Source: Chloroflexota bacterium
GTDB taxonomy: Bacteria; Chloroflexota; Anaerolineae; B4-G1; SLSP01
Assembly (NCBI GenBank): GCA_022707725.1
Contig: JAKJAB010000230.1
Location: 1 to 5,988, forward strand
Direction of reading: 5' to 3'
DNA: 5,988 nt
In this document: one piece after another, positions 1 to 5,645 of the stretch
How positions within the stretch are numbered: the first letter of the stretch is position 1
Layout of the letters: the number at the start of each line of letters is the position of its first letter
Translations under genes and position numbers: made by a program
Notes under the pieces: generated by a model
What the model was told of the DNA's origin: nothing
Seen by the model: only the letters and a program-made list of their open reading frames with translations
The model's database searches: none

Positions 1-3000
1 CTTCGTCCTCAAAGTTCCCTACCCCGCCGCCACAGCGCGCATCCAGATTCGCCGCACCAGCGATAACGCACTCCTGGCCGAACGGACATTGAGCGCCGCG
101 CCGCCTACAATCGCCATCACCCCACCTGCAAGTACCACCTGGACCGGCCCGCAGCCCATCGCCTGGGAAAGCGACCCCGGCCAGACGCGCCATTTCCTCG
201 TCCAGGTCTCCACCGACAATGGCGCGACCTGGGAGGCGCAAGCCATTCACCTCCCCAGTACGGCCTTCACCCTGGAAACAGACAGCCTGCTCAACACCAC
301 CCAGGCGCTCGTCCGCGTGCTCGCCACCGACGGTCTCAACACCGCCAGCGCCGTCGCCGGGCCGTTTACCATCACCAACCCGGTGGGCGTTGATTACGTC
401 TCGCCAGCGCCGGATGCAACGAACGTCAACGTGGACCAACCGCTGTACGCGGGTTTTCGCGCCGCGATGGACCCGACGACCATCCACAGCGCTACCTTCA
501 CCCTCTCCGGCGGGCCGTATGGAACGGTGCGCGGCCTCATCCGCTACGACGCCGCCAGCCGCGAAGCCACGTTCATCCCGCAGACCCGGCTGGCCTACAG
601 CACGACCTACACCGCGCACGTCAGCGCCGCGATCCAAACCCTCGACGGCGCGCCGCTGGCGGCAGGTGCGACCTGGAGTTTCACCACCGAGCCGGATTTC
701 TCTCCGCCGCACCCTACCCTGCTCTCGCCGCAGCACGGCGCGCTGGATGTCCCGCGCAACACGGTCGTCGCCGTGGCGTGGGATCGTCCGCTGAATGCAA
801 GCACGCTGACAACGGCGACGTTCCAAATGGCGGAAATGACTGGCGCTGCGATCAGCGGCAGTGTCGCCTACGATGCCGCCGCAGACGCGGCAACCTTCAC
901 CCCGGACACGCCCCTCGCGCCGTACACGACCTACGTCGTCACGCTCACCGCCGGGATCACCGACACGCTCGGCAACGCCACCTTCGATCCCACCGTCTGG
1001 GCCTTCACCACCGGCGATGCGACGCCGGCGCTCGCCCTCACCGGCAGCTACGCCGACTGGGGCAATGACGCGAACGGCGACGGCCTGTACGACCAGCTCG
1101 TCATCCGCGTGGGCGTGCAGGTCACGGCAACCGGCGAGGCTGTGTTGAGCGGCTCTCTGGCAGATGCAGACGGCGGCAGAATCACCTGGACCTACGTCAC
1201 CCGCACCTTGACCGCCGGCGCACATTTCCTCGACCTGGCCTTCGATGGGGCTGCCATCGGCGGACACAACGCGGACGGCCCGTACACCCTCACCGACCTG
1301 ACGTTGATGCACATTTACGCGACTGCCGAAATGACGCCCACCGCGTCGCAGCGCGACGCCCATCGCACCTTCGCCTATCCCGCCAGTCGCTTCCCCGCTC
1401 CACTGCGCTTTGGCGGCCTGCCCGACGTGTGGATTATCCCCGGAACGGCAACCCTCAACGCTTTCAACGTCCGCGATTACGCGCAGCACATCACCCGCAC
1501 CAGCGAGCAACTGAGCTACACGGTTATGTTCAACAGCAATCCCAAAATGAACGTGGCTTTGCAAGCGTCCGGCGCGGTACACCTCACACCTGAGGAATAC
1601 TGGCAGGGGCGCACACGCATCACGATCCGCGCCAGCGACGGCGTCCACACGGCGCAAGACACCTTCGAAGCTGTGGTTGGCTGGCCCCGCAAAGTCTACT
1701 TGCCGGTGGTGCTGCGCGGCGGAACCGCCGCCCCGCGCGAGGCGTGGATCACCAGTTTCGTTGACGGTTTCGACTCCGACACCATCGGCTGGAGCCGCTA
1801 CTACTGGGGCTTCAAGGAAGGCGATCCGCCGCCGGGAGGCTTCGGTGTTTACTACTGGGACGTCAGCGATTGCCGCGTCTACTCCGGGGAGCAGAGCGCG
1901 TGGGCCTACGGCGGCGGCGATGACGGCGATCTGCTGCCCTGTGGAGCACCCTACCCCGATGAATACACGCTGCACACCGTGATGTACCAGGACGCGCCCC
2001 TCAACCTCAAATATGCCGGTAAAGGCATATACACCGCCAAGGCGTGGACGAACCTGGCGCCGGATGACCAACTTTGCCTCAAGGTTGCCGTCTTGGAGTC
2101 GGGGGATTGCAATACAGGCATCCACAGCGGGTATTATGGCGTCTGTCGTACCGGCGCGACGAACGGGTGGGAAGACCTGACACTCGACCTGAGCAACGTC
2201 CCCACGCTTGGCAACGTACTGGGCCAGGCGGCCGTGTGCGTGCAAATCACTTTCGAGGCGGATATCGGCGATTCGCGTCCCGAGGGCGCTTACGTGGACG
2301 ACGTGAGCATGCGCATCTGCCCGCAGGGACTGACCGACCTGTGCCCCGGATCGGTGGGGACTGTCCCGGAGACCAAACCCCTGGTCGCGGGGAACATCGG
2401 CGGCTACCCGGAGGCTGTCGGTGGCGCAGCGTTGGCGGTGGATGGGAGCGGGCGCGTCCACGCGCTATGGACGGGAAAACTCAACGACGCCTTCAACACC
2501 TACGTCTTCTACAGCAGTTCAACCGACGGCGTCACCTGGACGCCGTATCAGATCCTCAGCTATTGGGGCGGGCGCGAGCCGAAAATTGCCGTGGACAACG
2601 TCCACGGGCGCGTCCACCTGGCCTACGCCAACGACGATGGCATCGTGCATCACACCGTCGTCAGTGGCGGCGTCTCCGCGCCAACGGTCGTCGCGCCACG
2701 GCGCATCTACTACCTGCCCACCCTCAGCCTGCCCTCCGGCGGCGTCGGTTGGACGAATCTGGCCGTTGCTGAGGAGACGGGCGTCGCCTACCTGACGTGG
2801 GACGAAGTCTACCACGCCAAAATAGCCGAAGCCACATACACGCTACGTCACCGCACGTGGCACGCCACCTGGAACGGCGGAACCTGGGGTGCTCCACTAC
2901 AAAAGATCCACGATGAGGATACCTTCTTCTCCACCATCGCCGCCGCGCCGGACGGTCGAGCGATGCTGGCGTGGTTCCAGCGTTGGCAGCAGTCGGCCGG

Positions 3001-3526
3001 CGACTCGACAACACCCGGCGCTCCCATCGTCGCGCGCACAGCCTACGGGACCGAGCCGGGCCGCTTCCCTTTGCGTCAGGCTGCGCACGCACTCTATCCT
3101 GCGCCGCAGCGCGACGAATCTATCGTACTGGCCTACGCCCCCGGCGCGGATGCTTTTGTGCTGGCCTCCTACCACACGATGTATCCGGGATACTCCCGGG
3201 CCTACCGCTATATATGGAAAGACGGCGTATGGTCCGAACCGCTCAACGTGGCGGAGAACACCTCCGGCCTGGGTATCCCGTATTACATCGGCGCGGCGAC
3301 GGACACGCCGTTGATCCGCTACGTCTACGGTGACAACGCGGGACTGAAGACGCGCACGGAAACGGACGGCGTGCTCAGCCCGGCGCAGACCATCGCCGAT
3401 TATATGGCTGCACGCGGCTACACCGGCTCGCCCGGCGCCTACTTCACCGACGCAGCGGGCGGGTTGCACATGATCATCGTTGGGGAAAAGAACGGCGTGG
3501 CAGGGTTCTACTACGTGAAGCCGTAG
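1..3526 (+). CDS. Giant secreted multidomain Ig-like / beta-propeller protein, 3' part (5' end outside window)
   Basis: The frame is open from nucleotide 2 to the TAG at 3524-3526, giving about 1174 residues with no start in view. The TTG at 89 is internal, because the upstream codons read as ordinary protein (FVLKVPYPAATARIQIRR). Counting from nucleotide 2, I see an Fn3-like module with the phrase VSTDNGATW (about 38-126), then two SbsA/Big_5-type Ig-like domains ending in WSFTTE and WAFTTGD (about 131-229 and 236-337). Next is a beta module with a calcium-type loop DANGDGLYD (356-364), a cadherin-like module with SNPKMNV (about 473-559), and YLPVVLR (566-572). A jelly-roll-like region holding all eight cysteines follows (624-781). 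The C-terminal third repeats phrases such as LAVDGSGRVHALW and IAVDNVHGRVHLAYA, which suggests BNR/sialidase-like propeller blades. Any catalytic domain would be upstream, since none is visible here. Domain order suggests an exported or surface protein. Function is unknown; secretion is inferred. Confidence 0.5.
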   Translation, partial: FVLKVPYPAATARIQIRRTSDNALLAERTLSAAPPTIAITPPASTTWTGPQPIAWESDPGQTRHFLVQVSTDNGATWEAQAIHLPSTAFTLETDSLLNTTQALVRVLATDGLNTASAVAGPFTITNPVGVDYVSPAPDATNVNVDQPLYAGFRAAMDPTTIHSATFTLSGGPYGTVRGLIRYDAASREATFIPQTRLAYSTTYTAHVSAAIQTLDGAPLAAGATWSFTTEPDFSPPHPTLLSPQHGALDVPRNTVVAVAWDRPLNASTLTTATFQMAEMTGAAISGSVAYDAAADAATFTPDTPLAPYTTYVVTLTAGITDTLGNATFDPTVWAFTTGDATPALALTGSYADWGNDANGDGLYDQLVIRVGVQVTATGEAVLSGSLADADGGRITWTYVTRTLTAGAHFLDLAFDGAAIGGHNADGPYTLTDLTLMHIYATAEMTPTASQRDAHRTFAYPASRFPAPLRFGGLPDVWIIPGTATLNAFNVRDYAQHITRTSEQLSYTVMFNSNPKMNVALQASGAVHLTPEEYWQGRTRITIRASDGVHTAQDTFEAVVGWPRKVYLPVVLRGGTAAPREAWITSFVDGFDSDTIGWSRYYWGFKEGDPPPGGFGVYYWDVSDCRVYSGEQSAWAYGGGDDGDLLPCGAPYPDEYTLHTVMYQDAPLNLKYAGKGIYTAKAWTNLAPDDQLCLKVAVLESGDCNTGIHSGYYGVCRTGATNGWEDLTLDLSNVPTLGNVLGQAAVCVQITFEADIGDSRPEGAYVDDVSMRICPQGLTDLCPGSVGTVPETKPLVAGNIGGYPEAVGGAALAVDGSGRVHALWTGKLNDAFNTYVFYSSSTDGVTWTPYQILSYWGGREPKIAVDNVHGRVHLAYANDDGIVHHTVVSGGVSAPTVVAPRRIYYLPTLSLPSGGVGWTNLAVAEETGVAYLTWDEVYHAKIAEATYTLRHRTWHATWNGGTWGAPLQKIHDEDTFFSTIAAAPDGRAMLAWFQRWQQSAGDSTTPGAPIVARTAYGTEPGRFPLRQAAHALYPAPQRDESIVLAYAPGADAFVLASYHTMYPGYSRAYRYIWKDGVWSEPLNVAENTSGLGIPYYIGAATDTPLIRYVYGDNAGLKTRTETDGVLSPAQTIADYMAARGYTGSPGAYFTDAAGGLHMIIVGEKNGVAGFYYVKP
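1697..1717 (+). other. YLPVVLR motif joining the two halves of the giant protein
   Basis: This segment encodes YLPVVLR, directly after a cadherin-like module and before a Gly/Ala/Pro-rich linker (GGTAAPREAW). From memory, YLPLVLR/YLPLVMR-like motifs recur in exported Chloroflexota proteins after Ig-like modules, often at the C-terminus or before a new domain. Its role is not established; a sorting or linker function is a guess. Confidence 0.45.
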
Positions 3527-3534
3527 AGAAAGTT
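3464..3534 (+). repeat. Upstream copy of a diverged direct repeat (3' end of the giant gene)
   Basis: This stretch covers the last 20 codons and stop of the giant gene plus 8 bases. It matches 4790-4857 at 58 of 68 aligned bases, with one 3-base in-frame gap. The copies are about 1.3 kb apart and flank the 403-residue gene. Confidence 0.85.
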
Positions 3535-3545
3535 GGGCAGATTAC

Positions 3546-3552
3546 AGGGTGG
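3546..3552 (+). promoter_or_regulatory. Probable ribosome binding site of the CxxC/helical-repeat gene
   Basis: AGGGTGG lies 9 bases before the ATG at 3562 and supports that start. No terminator-like hairpin is visible in the 35 bases after the giant gene, so read-through transcription from it is possible. Confidence 0.5.
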
Positions 3553-3561
3553 TGCAATAAT

Positions 3562-4773
3562 ATGACACATTCTTTTGCCTACTGCTCCATCGCCGATTGC
3601 CCGCGCTGCGAACGCATCCCGCAGAAAGTGAACGAGGACATCGGGCCAGAAGGCTCCACACGGATGCCGCCCGAAGTCGACGAACTGCACATCGTTCTGG
3701 AGCTAGACGACGCGGGGACGCACCGCTACGCCAGCAGCACCACCCGTCTGCTCAAATGCGACCTCTGCGGAACCTACTATTATTACAACCATTATGAGGA
3801 TGAAGGGGAATACTTTATGGACCCGTCCTGCGACTCCCTCACTATGCGGCGCTACGATCCGCTGATGGCGAAGGATTTCTTGGAGCGGCTGCTCTCCGGC
3901 ACGGAGAACGTGCTGCCCAACGCGCCGGGCCAACTCACGAAGGCGTTTGCGGAAGGCAACTACGGTTCGACCACTCGCATCGCGACGCAAGGGTTGGCGG
4001 CGCAGCTGACGGCGGCGCGCGTCGAATTGGACGAACTCAACGCCCGCTACGACACGTTGCTGGCCGGCTGCGCTGCCATCCTGCAACACCCCGTGTCGAA
4101 CTGGCACATCCAACGCTACGCCCTTGAGTCGCGCTTCAGCCATTTTGTCGCGCAGGGCGATTGGGCATCGTTGAGCCGTGAATTGCTCCACCACCCCGAT
4201 CCCGTGATACGGATCGCCACGGCCCAACTTGCCATCGGGATTGGCGCGGGCGATGCGCCGGTATACGACATCCTGCATGTCACCGGGACCTCAATGCGCT
4301 TCCTGGAAGCCCAAATGCGGAAGAAAGCGCGCAAAGCCGAGTTGGTCGCCGTGCTGCTGGACCTGGCCCTCAAGGACAGCGGCGCGACGCTCAAGTACGA
4401 TCACGGCTATGGCGACTCGCACTACGACCCATGGCCCATTCAACTCCTTGCGCTGTACTACCTGGCCGTCTCCGCCTCTCACGGCGCTAACCTGTTCGAC
4501 GCTATCCCCGCCCTCGTCGGTCTGCTATCGCCGGACAAACGGCTGAACTACAACGTCTGCTGGGTTCTGAGCGCCGTCGTCGAAAAGAGGAAAAAGAGCG
4601 CGCCGCTCATCCTGGAAGAACTGGAAAAGCTGCGCGCTTCTCGAAAAGACGCCGAACAGATTTTCGACGATGCTAACGTCAAGAGATTGGTCGCAGAGTG
4701 CCATAAGCGGCTGCTGAAATCGGAGCAAGTTGCCAAGCCCGCGATTCTTCCAGAACCAGACCGGCGAACCTGA
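3562..4773 (+). CDS. Hypothetical protein with two CxxC pairs and a HEAT-like helical body
   Basis: This 403-residue protein is not one I recognise. The N-terminus carries C8, CPRC (13-16), CDLC (66-69) and C90, so the two CxxC pairs could form a zinc ribbon interrupted by about 50 residues. CDLCGTYYYYNHYEDEGEY is a tyrosine/acid-rich strand region typical of a zinc ribbon's second knuckle. From about residue 100 the sequence is mainly helical. Residues 180-380 show HEAT/ARM-like character, with phrases such as HPDPVIRIATAQLAIG and LLDLAL. The C-terminus is charged and coiled-coil-like (LEELEKLRASRKDAEQIFDD). There is no signal peptide or membrane segment, so it is probably cytoplasmic, unlike the upstream gene. 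The ATG has AGGGTGG at a good distance. It lies between two copies of the giant gene's 3' end, so it may have joined this locus in a rearrangement. Protein-protein binding is the likely mode; substrate and pathway are unknown. Metal binding is inference. Confidence 0.9.
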   Translation: MTHSFAYCSIADCPRCERIPQKVNEDIGPEGSTRMPPEVDELHIVLELDDAGTHRYASSTTRLLKCDLCGTYYYYNHYEDEGEYFMDPSCDSLTMRRYDPLMAKDFLERLLSGTENVLPNAPGQLTKAFAEGNYGSTTRIATQGLAAQLTAARVELDELNARYDTLLAGCAAILQHPVSNWHIQRYALESRFSHFVAQGDWASLSRELLHHPDPVIRIATAQLAIGIGAGDAPVYDILHVTGTSMRFLEAQMRKKARKAELVAVLLDLALKDSGATLKYDHGYGDSHYDPWPIQLLALYYLAVSASHGANLFDAIPALVGLLSPDKRLNYNVCWVLSAVVEKRKKSAPLILEELEKLRASRKDAEQIFDDANVKRLVAECHKRLLKSEQVAKPAILPEPDRRT

Positions 4774-4789
4774 ACATCCACAAAAATGC

Positions 4790-4849
4790 TTGCGGATGCT
4801 CATCGGAGAAAAGAACGGCGTGGCGGGGTTTTACTATGTAAAGCCATAG
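4790..4849 (+). pseudogene. C-terminal relic of a paralogue of the giant secreted protein
   Basis: In frame 2 this segment reads LRMLIGEKNGVAGFYYVKP and then TAG. The giant gene ends LHMIIVGEKNGVAGFYYVKP and then TAG. The last 14 residues are identical, yet six of those codons differ at the third base (GGG/GGA, GCA/GCG, TTC/TTT, TAC/TAT, GTG/GTA, CCG/CCA). That is the pattern of two genes that diverged under selection on the protein, so this is the tail of a former full paralogue and not a recent copying artefact. The similarity continues about 8 bases past the stop and ends upstream near 4790. The rest of the paralogue is absent from the window, and the 403-residue gene occupies the space before it. 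It is unlikely to be expressed as a protein. Confidence 0.8.
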
Positions 4850-4857
4850 GGAAAGTT
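4790..4857 (+). repeat. Downstream copy of the diverged direct repeat
   Basis: This is the partner of 3464-3534. Relative to that copy it lacks one Val codon and differs at 10 of 68 aligned bases. Confidence 0.85.
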
Positions 4858-4887
4858 TGAGCAAAATATGGAATTTTGGGGTACAAT
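4857..4887 (+). promoter_or_regulatory. Candidate promoter of the antitoxin-toxin module
   Basis: TTGAGC (4857-4862) and TACAAT (4882-4887) resemble sigma70 -35 and -10 boxes, but the spacer is 19 bases, longer than ideal. The spacer holds a small inverted repeat, AAAAT/ATTTT (4863-4867 and 4873-4877). It could be a site for autoregulation, as is common in vapBC operons. The region is AT-rich against a GC-rich background. Confidence 0.35.
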
Positions 4888-4938
4888 GAAAGCAGTAGCA
4901 AACGCATCGAATGGATATAGCAAAGGCAAAGAAACGAA

Positions 4939-5229
4939 ATGGAAAATCATGGTGTGTTAACCACATACAAGGCGATTTTGCGCGGCAATTCCCTGTATTG
5001 GCGCAACAACATGCGTATCCCTGTTCCCCCAGATCGCGCGGTAGAAGTCTACGTCACCGTGCTTGATGAGCCGGTAACGCCGGCCACAAGCCCTGAAAGC
5101 CAGGGACAGCGCATGGCGGAAGCTTTGGAACAGCTCGCGCAGGTTCATGCCTGCGCCACTATCACCGATCCAGTCGCCTGGGAACGCCAACTGCGTCAAG
5201 AACGTGACCTACCCGGTAGAGAAATATGA
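4939..5229 (+). CDS. VapB-like antitoxin of a type II toxin-antitoxin pair
   Basis: This 96-residue protein starts MENHGVLTTYKAILRGNSL and continues with PPDRAVEVYVTVLDEP. It then has a helical stretch, GQRMAEALEQLAQVHA, followed by ITDPVAWERQLRQERDLPGRE at the end. The beta-rich start with a 'YKAILRGNxLxW' phrase and the DPVAWxRxxRxxRxLPGR tail match, from memory, the antitoxins paired with PIN toxins in Chloroflexota and cyanobacteria. The N-terminal part is expected to bind operator DNA and the C-terminal part to wrap the toxin. The stop overlaps the toxin start by ATGA, so the two are translationally coupled. The ribosome site is weak (AAAGG, 12 bases upstream). A GTG at 4954 would give a shorter start closer to the usual family N-terminus. 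The frame is intact although its toxin is collapsed. The family call is from memory of sequence style; the operon layout is seen directly. Confidence 0.75.
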   Translation: MENHGVLTTYKAILRGNSLYWRNNMRIPVPPDRAVEVYVTVLDEPVTPATSPESQGQRMAEALEQLAQVHACATITDPVAWERQLRQERDLPGREI

Positions 5230-5333
5230 TGCTCATTGACAGCAACATCATCATCTACGCAGCGCAACCTGAACACAATCGTCTGCGCCAATGGATTGCC
5301 GGTTTATCGGTATTTAACCCTTTTGAAGCCTGA
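5226..5333 (+). pseudogene. PIN-domain VapC-like toxin reduced by an internal deletion
   Basis: The reading frame starts MMLIDSNIIIYAAQPEHN, a typical PIN-domain N-terminus with the first metal-binding Asp (D5). It ends after only 35 residues with WIAGLSVFNPFEA. Intact VapC ribonucleases run to about 130 residues and need further central and C-terminal acidic residues, which are absent. The last 13 residues resemble the normal C-terminal end of this toxin group (DFxWIxGLxxxNP). The simplest reading is that an in-frame deletion removed about 100 central codons and joined the two ends, possibly at a repeated Trp-Ile-Ala segment. The product should lack RNase activity. The start overlaps the antitoxin stop (ATGA); a second ATG follows at 5229. 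Reading the end as a true C-terminus is inference. The truncation itself is seen directly. Confidence 0.75.
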
Positions 5334-5351
5334 GACTCTGGCGGGACAAAT

Positions 5352-5386
5352 AGTGCGGCGTGAGATCAATATCCTCATGCCGCACT
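5352..5386 (+). terminator. Strong hairpin, probable terminator of the toxin-antitoxin transcript
   Basis: AGTGCGGCGTGAG (5352-5364) pairs with CTCATGCCGCACT (5374-5386) over 13 base pairs, one of them a G-U pair, around a 9-base loop. The tail after it (TTCCTTTAACT) is only moderately T-rich, so termination may be incomplete. Being nearly symmetric, it could act on either strand. Confidence 0.55.
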
Positions 5387-5451
5387 TTCCTTTAACTGCA
5401 CTACACCTTATCAATCCAGGTTAGCAGTCCCACTCCTGTCTAAATCGTTCA

Positions 5452-5479
5452 TTGACAAACAGAACATTTGTGCTATATT
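5452..5479 (+). promoter_or_regulatory. Sigma70-type promoter of the helicase gene
   Basis: A perfect -35 box TTGACA (5452-5457) is followed after 16 bases by TATATT (5474-5479). TGC directly before the -10 forms an extended -10 element. Expected transcription start is near 5485-5487, giving a leader of about 160 bases before the helicase ATG. It is the best promoter in the window. Confidence 0.7.
5461..5474 (+). promoter_or_regulatory. LexA-like dyad operator inside the helicase promoter
   Basis: AGAACATTTGTGCT is an imperfect palindrome: five of six arm pairs match around a TT centre. It resembles the GAAC-N4-GTTC type of LexA box of Gram-positive-like bacteria, with GTGC instead of GTTC in the right half. 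It fills the spacer and touches the -10 box, where repressor binding would block polymerase. SOS control is inferred from the site and from the repair-type gene downstream. Confidence 0.4.
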
Positions 5480-5632
5480 CCCACTATGGAACTTGGCAAC
5501 GAACGAGCGCCGCAGACCACCCTCGCCACCGACAACTGATCGTCATCTATTGTATCCGAGGTTGGGGTGTACGCCTATGCGGCCGACCTGTCACTCAAGG
5601 CTTAAAGAACTATCTTTTGGATTATTTTATAC

Positions 5633-5638
5633 GAGGAG
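5633..5638 (+). promoter_or_regulatory. Ribosome binding site fixing the helicase start
   Basis: GAGGAG lies 7 bases before the ATG at 5646 and decides this start. An in-frame ATG at 5577 would add 23 residues that look non-coding and lacks a well-placed ribosome site. Confidence 0.75.
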
Positions 5639-5645
5639 CACCGCA

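Larger units (their letters stand above)
5334..5645 (+). other. Gene-free regulatory stretch between the toxin relic and the helicase gene
   Basis: These 312 bases hold no gene I can support. In order they contain a strong hairpin (5352-5386), a sigma70-type promoter (5452-5479) with an overlapping dyad, a tiny possible leader frame (5486-5539), and a leader ending in a clear ribosome binding site (5633-5638). The base composition is more AT-rich than the flanking genes. Confidence 0.7.

Noticed and set aside
89..91. TTG as start codon of the giant gene
   Set aside because: The frame is open upstream to the window edge and encodes protein-like sequence, and no ribosome binding site precedes the TTG.
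2897..3469. 190-residue antisense frame inside the giant gene
   Set aside because: It is a shadow frame in GC-rich coding DNA, Arg-rich, with no motif. The + strand frame has clear domain repeats.
3703..4278. 191-residue antisense frame opposite the 403-residue gene
   Set aside because: It is an Arg/Val-rich shadow frame with no recognisable domain. The sense frame has ordered CxxC motifs and a ribosome site.
4775..4798. Hairpin CATCCACA / TGCGGATG after the 403-residue gene as a terminator
   Set aside because: The stem is short with a mismatch, no T-run follows, and it overlaps the start of the paralogue relic.
4886..4960. 24-codon frame overlapping the antitoxin start
   Set aside because: It begins inside the candidate -10 box and has no ribosome site or family resemblance.
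5236..5424. 62-residue + strand frame overlapping the toxin relic
   Set aside because: It overlaps the PIN-like frame out of register, has low-complexity content, runs through the hairpin and shows no recognisable motif.
5577..5645. Upstream in-frame ATG extending the helicase by 23 residues
   Set aside because: GAGGAG is well placed for the ATG at 5646, and the extension does not resemble Lhr N-termini.
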